This document shows, in pieces, positions 1 to 12,020 of a DNA stretch of 64,000 nucleotides. The notes beneath the pieces were generated by a model. It did no database searches. It was not told where the DNA came from and saw nothing but the letters and a program-made list of their open reading frames with translations. The stretch spans positions 372,001-436,000 of the forward strand of contig JBLDXI010000066.1 of the NCBI GenBank assembly GCA_047495785.1, in the 5' to 3' direction. Position 1 is the first letter of the stretch, and the number at the start of each line of letters is the position of its first letter. Position numbers and translations under genes: made by a program. The DNA comes from Lepidodermella squamata. Taxonomy: Eukaryota > Gastrotricha.

Positions 1-177
1 ACACCACTCGGCAAAATTTGCTTTGGTAAATCCGCCGAACAAAACGAGACTGAGTGTAAGAAGAAGTTCCCGAATGCTTACACAATCCAATACAGCGGCT
101 ATTCATGGAAAGATGACTGGTACAACTATTTGAAGCAAGCTAAATTGGGTGAAGGCGGAAGTCCCTTTCGAAAGTAA
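1..177 (+). CDS. 3' end of a GT32-family glycosyltransferase (partial)
   Basis: The frame opening at base 1 runs to a TAA at 175-177. Its 58 codons match the C-terminal end of the complete glycosyltransferase at 2258-3340: both have a CFGKS stretch, a PNAYTIQYSGYSW stretch and a final KxGEGG. It is therefore the last part of a paralog whose catalytic region lies left of the window. Tandem paralogs of Golgi glycosyltransferases are common in invertebrates. Because the C-terminus is intact and in frame, this may be a functional gene cut by the window edge. Confidence 0.75.
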   Translation, partial: TPLGKICFGKSAEQNETECKKKFPNAYTIQYSGYSWKDDWYNYLKQAKLGEGGSPFRK

Positions 178-1588
178 CTGCCAAAGTAAACTTTTCTAGT
201 GATTAGGATATTTTTCTATTAATTTAACAATTTGTCCGCACAATAAAGTTTGCTCGAAATTAAAAATATGAGCTCTTGCTGCTGGGTCGAAAATCCGTTG
301 GTGGGTCGAAATTAAGGAATCCTTAACGGTGTTGAGGGCAGAAACGAGATTTCGGCCCGCTGAAAATGCCCGAGGGCGTAGCGAAGCGAAGCCCGAGGGT
401 ATTTTCAAGGGCTGAAATCGAGTTTTTGCCCGAAACACAAGTTTAGGATTCCTGTTCCCACATTGTTGGTTATTTTCTGAATAAAAACCCAATTTTCCAC
501 TGGAAATCTGGATAAAATGCCTAAACACTCATACCCACTGTGTCTGACTAAATTAATTTTGTTGAAATTAAAAAATCAACCTTAAAAAATCGATTAACAA
601 ATTCTAATTGTTTCATTCCTTTTTTAAATCAATTTTTGCACTGAATTCTTTGTTGGTTGAAACCACGCACGGCATCGGCGATTTAATCCTCGGAAACGCA
701 GTCGATTCTAACCAAATGGATATGGCTGTTGCAGTCTGAGCGACACCAATCAGCTCGTGAAAACCGCAATGCTCAAGATATCGAGCTGCTATAGCAAAAG
801 CCCGAATTTCCTCTTCGCCGATGTTCAGTGTTCAATCCAGTGTTCAATCCGACGGCGATGACGGCGATGACTTTGAAGGCGTTGCTGAATAACTGCAACA
901 ATACATCGAAGAATTGGCGCTTGAGACAATTGGCACGGTGCAAAATTCCAGGAAACGATACGCCGACTATGCTGTTCAACGACTTTCGGTGGAAAATCTC
1001 TATGCGAAGCGACGGCATTGGCATTGTTGGGCTGTGATCCTGTTAAGCCTGAAGAACCGGTTTGAATCACGCCATTTCACGGTCGACGCCAGTTGTCAAG
1101 TAATTTACTGCACGGTGCATGTCACATCCAGAACTGACTATTGTTTATAAGCTCTCCCACAGTATTATTGTTCAATAAAAATTGTTTTTGTTAAAATGCT
1201 TTATTTTGGTTCAAATTTTTGCTTTGCTAGTCCAATCCCTAAATGGAGTCTGGTTCGCCCAGTAATTCAATGATTTGGATTTTAACCGAAATTAATAATA
1301 AAAGATCCACCTTAAAACGCGTGAGCGGGCGGAATCACCGGGCGGAAACACCGGGCGGAATCACATTTTCCATTGAAGCAAAAAATAACCAACCATGTGG
1401 GAACTAGTTTTGTTTTAATAAATAAGGAAAAACGCGGCATTTTTGCTCTAAGAGATGCAAATCATTATTGCAGCATCATTACTCTATTGCAGTCATTGAA
1501 ATTTTCAAAACGTATGGCATCGTGGCAAAGGTCCATAGGAGGGCGGAATTGAAAGAGGGTGATGAAGCCATTCACATTTCCGTTTGAT
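178..1588. other. Intergenic, no confident gene
   Basis: No supported gene. At 360-410 a GC-richer imperfect inverted repeat around GCGTAGCGAAGCGAAGC resembles a short dispersed repeat. At 1320-1370 the unit CACCGGGCGGAA(T/A) occurs about three times in tandem. Around 660-1060 several frames look protein-like but carry stops, so a decayed gene is possible but not identifiable. Confidence 0.4.
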
Positions 1589-1753
1589 TGTTACAGCAAG
1601 TCGAGCAGGCAGAATGAAACTGAGTGTAAAAAGAACTTCCCGAATGCTTATACAATTCAATATAGCGGTTATTCTTGGGAAGATGACTGGAACGGGTTTT
1701 TGGCTCAGGCGAAGATGGGGGAAGGCGGAATACCGAATGACAGCCACAAATGA
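1589..1753 (+). pseudogene. Truncated GT32 paralog relic
   Basis: The last 54 codons before TGA at 1751-1753 closely match the C-terminal end of the neighbouring glycosyltransferase (CxxKSxxQNE, NAYTIQYSGYSW, KMGEGGIP). Upstream of about 1589 the similarity stops abruptly and no catalytic DxD region is present. It reads as a broken third copy in a tandem array, with the intact copy starting 505 bp downstream. Confidence 0.7.
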
Positions 1754-2257
1754 ATCTGTGATGTATTTAGGCCTTGTAAAATGAAAAATTATTTGTAGAT
1801 CACATATCACATGCCACATGCTCTAGAAAATAAATTATGTATCTGTGTAGTGAATGTATGTTGCTGTTGGATTGAAATCGCCAAATTAATAACGTCGGGG
1901 CTTCATCATTTTCCCATCAATTGAAATCGTGAGATTACTATAGACCAATAAATTGGGGAATTAGCATATAGTAGGGAATTTTGAGAATCGTTTATTCCAA
2001 TTAAGAAAATGAGCTTATCCCTAAAAACTGGGTCCAAAGGTCGGTAGATTTTCATTCATTTTCATCCGGATTTTTTCTACGTAAATCAATCGAATCGTTG
2101 CAGCAATAAGTAAGCGCTCACACGTGCGCTGATTCTACTTTGGCCAGGCCTGGGGTCGCGTGCGTTACTCAAAAAAATAATAAAATCACATTCATCGATA
2201 AATAGTCATTTTAGTTTTGAGCCCACAAATACATAACCAATATTGTCGAGTGAAGAA

Positions 2258-3340
2258 ATGGTTGCCGATCGCAACTCGAAAATGGCCCTGCTAATTGGTG
2301 CCGTACTTGGGGCTGTAACGGTAACCATCCTACAATCATTAAACATTACACCAGTTCGCTCTTTCATCGACGCCGCAAGTAGCTTCAAGCAAGCTCAGGC
2401 TTCAATCAACAATACGACCATTGCAATTAATCCAGCTCAAGCGAACGTTAGCCTGGACCCTACATTTGACGAGTTGGACAAGGCGATGGATGCAGTTGCT
2501 GCAAAATTTAAAAATCTGAAGATGATCCCGAAGATTCTTCATCAAACCTGGAAGAACAACGTCCCGCCTCCGAAGTACAAAAACTATCGCCAGGCCTGGC
2601 TCGATCTCCACCCCGATTGGACCCATCACCTGTGGACGGATGAAGAGAACCGAGCTTTAGTCGCCAAGTACTACCCGTGGTTTCTCGATACCTACGACGC
2701 TTACCCTGTTGGCGTGATGCGTTCCGATGTGATTCGCTACATCCTGATGCATCGATACGGCGGGATGTATGCCGACCTGGACGTAGAGCCACTTCGGAAA
2801 CTCGATTTTCTGTTCGAAAACGTGACTCAGCCAGTGGTGCTAGGTTACATGGAGTGTAGCACCAGTCGCCACAATATCCCGCCAGCTTGGTTTATGTCTC
2901 GACCTGGCCATCAGCTGTGGCTACTGGCGTTGATGAGGTCACAAGATGCTACGACAAAATACCCGAAAAATATGAGACCAGAGTACATTACTGGACCAGT
3001 TGTGCTCTACAAATCCCTGGAAACTTTCATCGCTCTGAAGCCTGATACCCTGGGAAAACCGATCGCTGGTAAACCGCAGGATTGCTCATCGGTCATTGGC
3101 GATATAAGAATCCTCGAGCCTGGTCTGATCTATCCTTACCACTGGAAAATGGGCGGTAGTCCGATTGGGAAAGTATGTTTCGGCAAGTCGATCGATCAGA
3201 ATGAAGCTGAATGCAAGAAATATTTCCCGAATGCCTACACTATCCAATACAGTGGCTATTCGTGGCAAGACGATTGGACCGGTTTCTTATCGAAGGCAAA
3301 GATGGGCGAAGGTGGCATACCGCCCGACAGTTACAAATGA
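2258..3340 (+). CDS. GT32 family glycosyltransferase, type II membrane protein
   Basis: Intronless gene of 360 aa. The in-frame ATG at 2258 is preferred to the upstream TTG. A short cytoplasmic head precedes a hydrophobic anchor at about residues 9-28 (ALLIGAVLGAVTVTILQSL), then an Asn-rich stem. The catalytic part begins with IPKILHQTWK and contains the hallmark MRSDVIRYxxMHRYGGMYADLDVE, whose DLD is the DxD-type metal/nucleotide-sugar site of the Gly_transf_sug (Och1/GT32) family. It is expected to face the Golgi lumen and transfer a hexose to a glycan or lipid; donor and acceptor cannot be read from sequence. Two paralog pieces lie upstream, so the locus has expanded by tandem duplication. 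Confidence 0.9.
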   Translation: MVADRNSKMALLIGAVLGAVTVTILQSLNITPVRSFIDAASSFKQAQASINNTTIAINPAQANVSLDPTFDELDKAMDAVAAKFKNLKMIPKILHQTWKNNVPPPKYKNYRQAWLDLHPDWTHHLWTDEENRALVAKYYPWFLDTYDAYPVGVMRSDVIRYILMHRYGGMYADLDVEPLRKLDFLFENVTQPVVLGYMECSTSRHNIPPAWFMSRPGHQLWLLALMRSQDATTKYPKNMRPEYITGPVVLYKSLETFIALKPDTLGKPIAGKPQDCSSVIGDIRILEPGLIYPYHWKMGGSPIGKVCFGKSIDQNEAECKKYFPNAYTIQYSGYSWQDDWTGFLSKAKMGEGGIPPDSYK

Positions 3341-3457
3341 ACCCTTGATTTAGGCTGTGAGATCAAGATATGTTCATATGCAGCTTATAAATTATGAAAT
3401 AAAATTATGAATGTCGATTTTTATTGTTTGTTTTGTAAAAATCAACGCCTTCGGATG

Positions 3458-6240
3458 TTACACAGGTTGCAAAGTGGTAGCTGCTGGGTCAATTTCAGGC
3501 TCTTCTTCGCCCCTTGCGAGCCTTAGAAGCGACCTCAGCCAAGCTGGGAATTTCTTGATTTCTTCATGGAACTTTTCCGATGAAGAATCCGGTGAGGCTT
3601 GACAGTTTCCAGCGCTACTGGGCATAGGCATGGTGACATCGCCGTATATTATTTTCGCCGCCGTGGGACCAGTGGTGTTTCCTTAACGGGGGAAAACATT
3701 ATTTAAATTATTTAAATTTAATTTCGGATTTTTTTACCGCAAAATGGGAGTTGTGTGTTGCCGGCTACGTCATAGCCACTCTTTGTTATCCTGCAATTGC
3801 CCTCACTAGTCGACACTGTACCATTTTCTGAAGGGCACATGGCTTGGACTGTTAGTCTGAACCCATTACCCCGGCCGTCCCAAGCATGGCCGTAGTTGGG
3901 AAAGCTCTGGAACCTAACCATAGCCAGCCCACCTTCGATTCTTATTTTCCGATTTGAAGTTTTAGTACACGCGCAGAAACTGTTAAAAATAATTTAATTT
4001 AAATATGAATATTTCGAGAACTTTTTAATTACAATTTTCCAGGCTTATCGAGTCGCTTGAAGTTGGGCCGAATTTCCAGCCAATCTACACACATTCCAGC
4101 TGCGTAGTTGTAGTAACACTGAATTCCTGGTTTCTCTTCAAATGCAAACTCCAGATTGCAAGCGTCACTCTATATAGGGTTATAATTTAAGGAAATTTCA
4201 AGAAAATTGTAAGGGGTAATTACCTTGATGACCCAGGTACATGCCGCATTGTAAGGAAACTTGCCAGGGTAAGTTGGCAGGGTTAAGGTCGTGGATTCGC
4301 AAGGGTTAAGCTCGATCAGCCCTCCGCACGGTTGATAGACAAACCCAGATTGAGTTTCAATTTTAGCGCAATAGGTCCCACCAGTTCCAGGAGGACATCG
4401 ACATTTCGAACATGATAAAGGATCCTGGAATTTTTCAAAATTAAACAAAAATTTATTTATTTTTGAATTTGGAATATTTTAATTTTATCAAAAATTTATA
4501 CCTGATAGCCTCCATTCAAGCAGCGTTGCTTCAGCTTATTTTTGCATCTCAGCTCTAGAAAAAATTCTAAAAATTCCCAAAAATTTCTGAAAAATCAAAA
4601 AATCTCACGTGAGCATTTGTAGAATAAATTGACTCGTTTAAGGTCGTTGAAGCTAGGTAGTTGGTAAGTTCCCATGATATTATCCTGATCTGAATCCCAA
4701 GCTTTGAGAACCACAAGAAATTTAGGATCTTTCGAGTAGGCCGTAGCTCTGTAATGCATTAACGAGGTCACATCATAGGGTGTTCCCTCGACTATGCCCC
4801 ACATAGGATTTAGTTCATAGGCCATTCGATCGATTACATTCTCGCCGATAACATCCAACCTAAAAAAAATGAAAAAATTAAGAAAAATTTTAAAAAATTC
4901 TGGATTTTACTCTCTGTCCGGCCGTTGATGCTCGTGCATCCTATGAACAAAATAAAAGAGGATAATTTTTCAAAAAAATATCAGGATCACTAACAGTCCT
5001 AGAGAGTGACCAAACTCGTGAGCTATTACGGCATAGTGACGCTCGGCGATAGTATTATTCCCGAAATGGAGCCTTTGATTTCCCGTCGCTTTGTCCTGCC
5101 AGTGAGCGATTCCGCCAATCAACTCGCTAAAATTATAAAAAATTATAAAAAATTTAAAATTTAATTTTTTCAAGTTTTTCAATTTTAAGTTGGATTTTTT
5201 GAAATTCAAAAAACTTAAAATATAAAAATTAATGAATTAAAAAATTCACTCACTCGTCAGTTCGAGCAATCAGGATTGTATTTCGAAGCTTATTGCTGAA
5301 CGGTACTTCCTTGTACCGAATACACGTTTGACTCGTCCACATTTCCATGCCCATACGAATCGCCTGTTTATCCGCTTCACCTAAGGTATATGGAAATGTT
5401 TCGGAAAAAAGCTAAAAAAATTGAAAAATTTCTTACTAAAGGACTTGTCCGAAAATGAGTACAAAATCGGCTCACTCGCGTCCCACTCTGGTAATAGCTC
5501 ATTTCTCTCCTGAATATAGTTCAGCTGCTGGGCGTAGATATCATCGCCGGATGTCTCGAAAGTCGCGTTTTTTATACGGCGAGGGGAAAATTTCACCTGG
5601 TTCACTCTTGAGCCTTTCGCACTCGGCACCGTGCGAGGCGACGCTGGCAGGTCATATAGCGGCTCGGGTGGTAACCCTATCAGGAGATTAGTTGGTCTCA
5701 TCCGGGCGACGTAAGGATTCCGGCATGGTAACGGCTGAATTGGGACGAATTGGCCGTTCCAGGGTGCCCAAGCCGTGGCTAATAACCGGCAATCGGGTAA
5801 ATACCGGTTAATTTCTGTAGATTCGATTGAGCGAGCGGCATCTGATGTAATAAAAAATTTAATTAATTTCTTAAACAATTTTACAGTTTTTTGATGTTTA
5901 AAATTTAAAATGAATGGAATATTTCGAATTTAAATTTGAAAATTAAATTTTGAAAATTTGAGATTTGAATTTTTTTGCAATTTTTTTAAAATTAAAGTGA
6001 AATTTTACATGATGTCTTGTTGAGTAATAGAAGGCATGGAACAACGATGACGAGGGCTATTAGGCATAGGATAATCAAAGTTATTGCAGCAAAAAACAGC
6101 GGGTGATTGCAATGTTGACGGCAGGACTCTCTCGAGCACTCGCCTGCCTCGCGATAGGCAACTTTTTCATGGTTTGAAATTACGACGGATGTATGATCAT
6201 CCAACGGCTTTACAACAGCTGCTCGTTTCAAAGCAGCCAT
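3458..6240 (-). CDS. Membrane-anchored astacin metalloprotease with EGF and CUB domains
   Basis: Eleven exons read in frame: 6240-6009, 5841-5437, 5380-5254, 5126-4995, 4940-4911, 4859-4609, 4554-4502, 4424-4224, 4169-4033, 3979-3738 and 3681-3458, giving 677 aa ending in TAA. Residues about 50-73 form a transmembrane segment with no cleavable signal, making a type II protein. The zinc motif HExxHxxGxxHExxRxDR is reconstituted across the exon 4/5 junction (HEFGHSLGL + MHEHQRPDR), and the Met-turn SLMHY follows near residue 343. A short Cys-rich EGF-like module and a CUB domain follow. Astacins are secreted or surface Zn endopeptidases of matrix, cuticle and growth-factor processing. An unusually long N-terminal region of about 150 aa precedes the protease. 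Confidence 0.85.
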
Positions 6241-6607
6241 TGATATAAATAAATTTTCCTCGAAAAATATTTAGAAAAAATGGAATTGAAATTACTTATG
6301 GAGTAATAAAAAAATTAAAATGTACTTGTCTTTAGGTAATTTGAGCGCTTTGAGACGTGATGCATTGAGCTGTGATAAAAGCTTGCTATTCATGTCTCAC
6401 TTAGCAACCTCGCACTTGAAAAACCCAGAAAAAAACCGATAGAAGGTAATTCTCGCTCTAGGCAAACATGAAGCGGTAAAAATAAAAAGCCAAGAATAAT
6501 CTGAAAAATTGCTTCATTTTATTGAAAGGTGTCTAATAAATGAGCTATGAAAAAGGTAGAAAATTGGAAAATAGCTAAAAATATCATCTATAGATGAGCG
6601 ATTAGTT
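6241..6607. other. Intergenic spacer
   Basis: AT-rich DNA between the 3' end of the tetraspanin and the 5' end of the astacin gene, both on the minus strand. No open frame or repeat of note; it should hold the astacin promoter. Confidence 0.4.
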
Positions 6608-9085
6608 TCATCGAGCAGTCACGTTTCGTCGTTGTTGTTGTTGTTGTTGTGATGGCGTTGTAGTAGTGGCGGGTGGCTTCTTTTCGGCTGGTTTCTTACG
6701 CGGCCATAACGAGTACAAGATGATAGCATTTATCTCGCCAATGAGCTTAAATAAAAACAAAATTAAATTAACACGCTAAAAATACTGAAATATGCCTAAA
6801 GGGAAATTATTCATTACATATTGAATTGAGGTTGAAAAGAATCAAGAATTCCTAGAAATGTTGCTGATTAATCAAACATTTTAGGAAAATTATGACCGCT
6901 AAATCCGTATTGAGCTAAATCCGTTAATTAGAGAAAATATTTGAAAACAATCTCCTGCTCAAGTTTAGCGCGCAAGCGACTCTCATCTTTTTTCTTGCTT
7001 GAATCCCATATTCAATCGATGGATAATTTTCTGAATTTCTGAAGGCACAAAAACAGCGAATATTAAAAAATTAGAAAATTGCTGCTACTTTCGGGGACTT
7101 ATAGGATTCCGATCACCCTAATTAAGATCTATTGAGCAGTTTTGGACCTCAAAGAAAAATCAATCTAAAAGAGGAAATTGAACAAAAACATGCAATTTTG
7201 TCCTATCCTTATACTGAATTTGTATATTTTTTGGCAATTTTGGCTGTAAACAAACAGAGCCCAAGGCTGGCTTTTTATCCACCTTATATCTGTTAGGGTG
7301 ACTAAAACCCCAGAAAGTCTAAAAGGCACGCAGGGAAATCCTATAATTTCGGGCAAAACGGATAAAAAAAGCTTGGACCTGCTTCAATGGACTGTTACCA
7401 TACCGCTCTCGAGAAATCAATTTTGCAATTTTGAAGTTTTGTCAACTGTGATCAAACAGAATGCATTCCTAGGTAGATCTATCATGGCAGCGAACATTTT
7501 CTTTGAGAACGGCTTAGCTATCGACGTTCTCGAGATAACCGCTTAGGCGTGACGTTAGGTAAGGTCACGTGACCAGCTTAATTTTAAACGCTGAATAATA
7601 AAATTATGTGGCAATTTCCTTGCAATTTCAGTCCAATTTTTTCTCGATCGGAAAATGTCAAAAAAAAACAGAAATCAATAGGAAAAAAAATAAAAAGATT
7701 TTCCTTAACAAATTATGAGCTTCAATTCATTCGATTTTTCACGATGTTGGGTTGAAAGACATAATCTGGTATTTTAATTGCAAACCATAAGGAGAGTGAC
7801 AATTCCAATAGCTATGCCGAGCCAAAACATGGCCGTTGTGTCGATGTAGTTTTTAATCACGTACCAACATCCGAATGATTGCTGTATTATGAATAATATA
7901 AACAAATTTATTCCACAATTTTGGCGAAAAAATAAAGCCAACTTGGTAATCCTCAACAGCATATTTGCAGACATTGGAATAGCCGAGTTCTCTATCAGTT
8001 GCGGCATTCCAGCCCTGGATGCCGCAGCATTCGCCGTGGTACTGAACGGCGTCGATGACGATTTTCGACGAGCTGCAAGCGCCGTTTTCGAAGAAGCCAT
8101 AGCGGCCAACGCCGAGCATGTAGTCGAACGAGTTGTAAATCCAACTCATAAAATAGTCGTACAGCTGCTGCATGTAGTAGACGAGGAGGTAGAAAATGGG
8201 CAGAGCAACCATGATGATTGTTTGAAAAACAGAGTACTAGAAAAAATAAATCATTAAAAAATCATAAAAATCAAAAATTAATTACAAAATGAAGAATAAT
8301 TTTTTTAAATTTCAATTCAAAATTCTAGATTTAAAAAATATATTGAGCAAATTGAAATTAAAGTTTGATTTGATTTTTTCAAATTTCCAAGTATTTTTTT
8401 CATTTTTTTTTATTTTTCGAAAAATGACTCACGACAACGAGAAAAGCTCGGTTGCAGCATCGAGCTAGCGAAACGAGGCCCCAGAATGCTAAAATCGCCA
8501 GATAGCCGCCGAAGCAAACCGTGCAGAGAAGAAGAATTGCTGAGAGTGAAATTTGCCACCACTGTATCACGAGGTCATTAACGCCTAGTCCATTTCCAAC
8601 GCACATCCTTGTGTTGCCACGCTCTGAAATATCAGCGTACATAGCTTCGAGAATTGGGCCGTAGGAGCCTAACATATAGGATGGGTAGACTATCGCGAGG
8701 ATGGAGGTAATAACCATGAATAGGCCAATCATCTATTTAAAAAAAACATTATTCAAATTATTAAAAAAATTGAAACATTTTTGAAAAATTGAAATTTCAT
8801 TATATTTTATTTTAAGGCGAAAAATAGTTTAATATTTGAAATTAATAATCGCTATAGAAGGCCGAATATTTCAATAAAAATTATGCAATTTATTAAAAAA
8901 TGGAAAAATTATCAAAAATTGAAATTTCTTCAAATTTAATTAAGTTGCCTGAATTATTTTATATGTTGCAATCTTTCAATTTTTTTGAATTTTTCAACCA
9001 AGCTTACCAGTTGTAAGGCATTAGCGAAGCAGAAAAAGACGATGCTAGCGATTAGGCAAGCATCCCATCCGGTTTTCCGTTGCAT
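6608..9085 (-). CDS. Tetraspanin family protein
   Basis: Five exons: 9085-9008, 8732-8433, 8236-7943, 7881-7786 and 6745-6608; 301 aa. Four hydrophobic segments are seen (exon 1, two in exons 2/3, and one spanning exons 4/5). The large extracellular loop carries the family signature CCG (ECCGIQGW) and a later GC pair. The last intron (about 1.04 kb, donor GTTTGC) is inferred because exon 4 alone would stop in the middle of TM4; adding exon 5 completes a 27-residue TM4 with the typical internal Glu, followed by RKK and a Gln-rich cytoplasmic tail. Tetraspanins organise membrane microdomains. Reading through the donor gives an alternative product ending three codons later. Confidence 0.8.
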
Positions 9086-9542
9086 TGTCTCGTTTTAGAC
9101 GCGAAAAATTATGAATAAAATGTGAGTAAATTGCCAGTAGTACCCTCGGTGCAAACGATTGTTTATACTCAGGTAAGAACGTGTACCTTTATTACTATCA
9201 ACTTTTGCATACTCACCGCAAGTATTTTTCTCTCATTGTTTTCATGATATATATTATTTCAATTTGTTTTCTTTATTTTTTTTCACCTCATACACCTAAA
9301 AACGTGTTTTACTACGTGCACGTATAGCTAGTAGATACAAAAAACAACTGGCAGTAAAAAATCGTTAATTAATTGACTGATTGGTAAAAGATGTGATAAA
9401 TTGATCGAACGAGGTTTCTAGACGTCATTTAATATTCCGCTGTGTGGTGGTATGTAGCGACAACAAACCTTAGACACAGTTGGGTAGTGATCGATCGAAA
9501 CGCAACACGCTGCAGTATTCAGTTTAGATTCAGAGAAAAAAG
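9086..9542. promoter_or_regulatory. Divergent promoter region
   Basis: A 457-bp spacer between head-to-head starts of the tetraspanin (minus) and the Pro/Lys-rich protein (plus). AT-rich left half, more GC near 9480-9540. No clear TATA box; probably a shared regulatory region by position. Confidence 0.35.
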
Positions 9543-12020
9543 ATGGCTTACTACGGCCAACCACCGCCTCAACAAATGTACCCGCAGGGTGGCTACCCGG
9601 GCGGGCAGCCTATGATGCAACAACCGCCTATGATGCAACAACAACCCCGACCACAGGGGTACTATCCTCCCCAGCAAATGCCGCCAGGGCACTACCCACC
9701 CCAGCAGCAAGCTCCGCCCCCTCAAAGGGAGCCACTCCCAAGTGGGTTATGGCCGCAGGATGTCCCGCCAGCTCAACCCGGTCCGCCTAAACCCGTTCAA
9801 CGGGAGCCACTCCCTGCGGACATGTGGCCTGCTGATATCCCAGAGAGACAGCCGCCGAAATCTGCAAGGCGCGAGAGACCGCCGGAAAATGTATGGCAGC
9901 AGGGCCCGCCTCCTCCCCAAATGCAACAAATGCCACCCCAACCACCGCCCCAGCAGCAAATGATGATGCATCAGGAGAATCTGCCGATTCCTGAACGGTC
10001 AAAAACCGCGAAGATCAACTCGATCCTGTACAGGCAGGAGCATACGAAATCGGGCCGGGTGAAGGTCAAAACTGTGAAAGCTGAAGAGTTGAAGGATCGC
10101 TACGACATTTTCGAAGATGAGGAGATTTGTAAAAAGTTCAACAAGCTACCGGCTGAGTTCAAGGAGAAGTTCCTGCGCAATCTGGACGTTTTCATCGAAG
10201 AAGAAAGCGAGGATATGATCGAGTTTATCGAGCAGAGCCGCAATGAAATCGCTGATATGTGCGGGCGAACCTATGACGAATCTGAAGAAGAGGTCGATGA
10301 AGAGAAAGCTAAAATGGGTAAGCTCATGACTTCCCAAGAATAGTCTATTCTTAAGTTTCCCTTCTCCTAGAGCGCAGAAGGAGACGAAAGGATGACAAAG
10401 CAGTTCAAGAGTATTTGGCAGAGCGTGAGCGGCGTTTGCAAGAGCAAAAGGAGGTCAGCACAACTTACCACGCTGGAGCCGACGATGAGAAGAAAGCTAT
10501 CGAAGAGGTTTGCCATATTCTAAATATTTGATTTTAGGATTCCACCAATTTTTGAGATCGGCTGTCTGAAGAAGCAGACTTGAACAATTAGTTTCACAGG
10601 GTTCTAATTCAGGGATGGAACTTCAATTTTAGTGTTCGGACCCAATTTGAAGCTCTGAGACTCACTCTGAACCTTTTTAGTTTGGAATCCTAAGATTCAG
10701 ATCCAGCTCTTCCCTATTACTAAGTTTCTATCTCTCTTTTAGTATCTCGCCCAAAAGCGGAAAGAAGAGCTTCGAATTATGCGTGAGAAGGAGAAGGAGC
10801 GTCTCGCCGCTGAACGAGCGATGGAGGCATTTGCAGAGAGCCAGCAAACTATCAATGACATCATGGACCCAGCTGAGCGACTCGATGCTGAACGAGAGCG
10901 CCAACTTGCTGAAATCGCGAAGAAGAAGGCGCGGAAAAAGGAGAAGAAATCTGAGGTTCGCGATAAGGCCAATGAAATGTTGGACGAGCTCATGTTCACG
11001 CAGTCCAAAGTCGAGAGAGCGTAAGTCTTATTCCTAGAATTTTCAAGTTTTAGGCCTATGTACTCATTTTAGACAATCTGCGACTCGAGAACGGCAAGAA
11101 CAGTTGATTCAGGAGCAACTGAGGAAGAAACGAGAGGCCTCAGGCGTGGCACATGACCCGAATAAGCCAAGGGAGTTTTCGGAATTCGACAAACCTCCAG
11201 ATGCAGTTCAGGGCGATCCGAAAGCTCCGCCTGAAGAGCCGAAAAAGGAGAAGGTAAAGAAGAAGGCGAAACCTTCATCCGAACAGCCTCCACCTGAGGC
11301 TGCCCCTCCGCCCCCACCTCCACCTGCCGAAGCTGCTCCGCCACCTGAGGAAGGTGAGAAAAAGAAAAAGAAGAAAAAGGACGAGGAGCCTCCACCACCT
11401 CCCCCTCCTGCTGAAGCTCCGCCCCCTGCTGAGGATGGCGAGAAGAAGAAGAAGAAAAAGAAGAAGGACGACCAGCCGGAAGATCCAACGCCAGCCCCTC
11501 CCCCAGAAACTCCAGCTGGGGAACCCGGCGAAAAGAAGAAAAAGAAGAAAAAAGACGCTGAACCTGAAGCTCCACCGCCGCCACCACCGCCAGTCGAACC
11601 GCCACCTGAGGATGGCGAGAAAAAGAAGAAAAAGAAGAAGAAAGACGCGGAGCCTGAGCCACCCCCGCCCGAAGAACCACCTGCTGATGAGGGCGAGAAA
11701 AAGAAGAAGAAAAAGAAGAAAGATACTGAACCAGCCGAGGAAGCTCCCCCTCCACCGCCCGAAACACCAGCTGAAGATGGGGAAAAGAAGAAGAAAAAGA
11801 AGAAGAAGAAAGGTTAGTCGTTATTCGGAATTTCATCATTCTGAAAATGTTTGCTGTTATTTTACAGAAGACGAACCAGCCGAAGCGCCTCCACCTCCCG
11901 CCGAAGAACCCCCAGCTGAAGAGAAGAAGAAGAAAAAGAAGAAAAAAGGCAAGTTGAATGAATTTTCTGTTCCTCCAACCTTCTATGGAACTATTTTCTT
12001 TCTCAGATGGAGCTGAGTAA
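9543..12020 (+). CDS. Pro/Gln-rich, coiled-coil, poly-Lys repeat protein (unknown function)
   Basis: Six exons: 9543-10317, 10371-10507, 10743-11020, 11073-11812, 11868-11948 and 12007-12020; 674 aa. The N-terminus is Pro/Gln/Met-rich with three degenerate units of the form REPLPxxxWPxDxP. A unique charged region (about residues 150-265) and a long Glu/Arg/Lys coiled coil follow. The C-terminal third repeats an acidic/proline block followed by DGEKKKKKKK about seven times. The final intron has a GC donor (GGCAAGT) and leaves a four-residue DGAE tail that mimics the repeat. No family recognised; the composition suggests a cytoskeletal or nucleic-acid/microtubule-binding scaffold, but this is inference. 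Confidence 0.75.
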
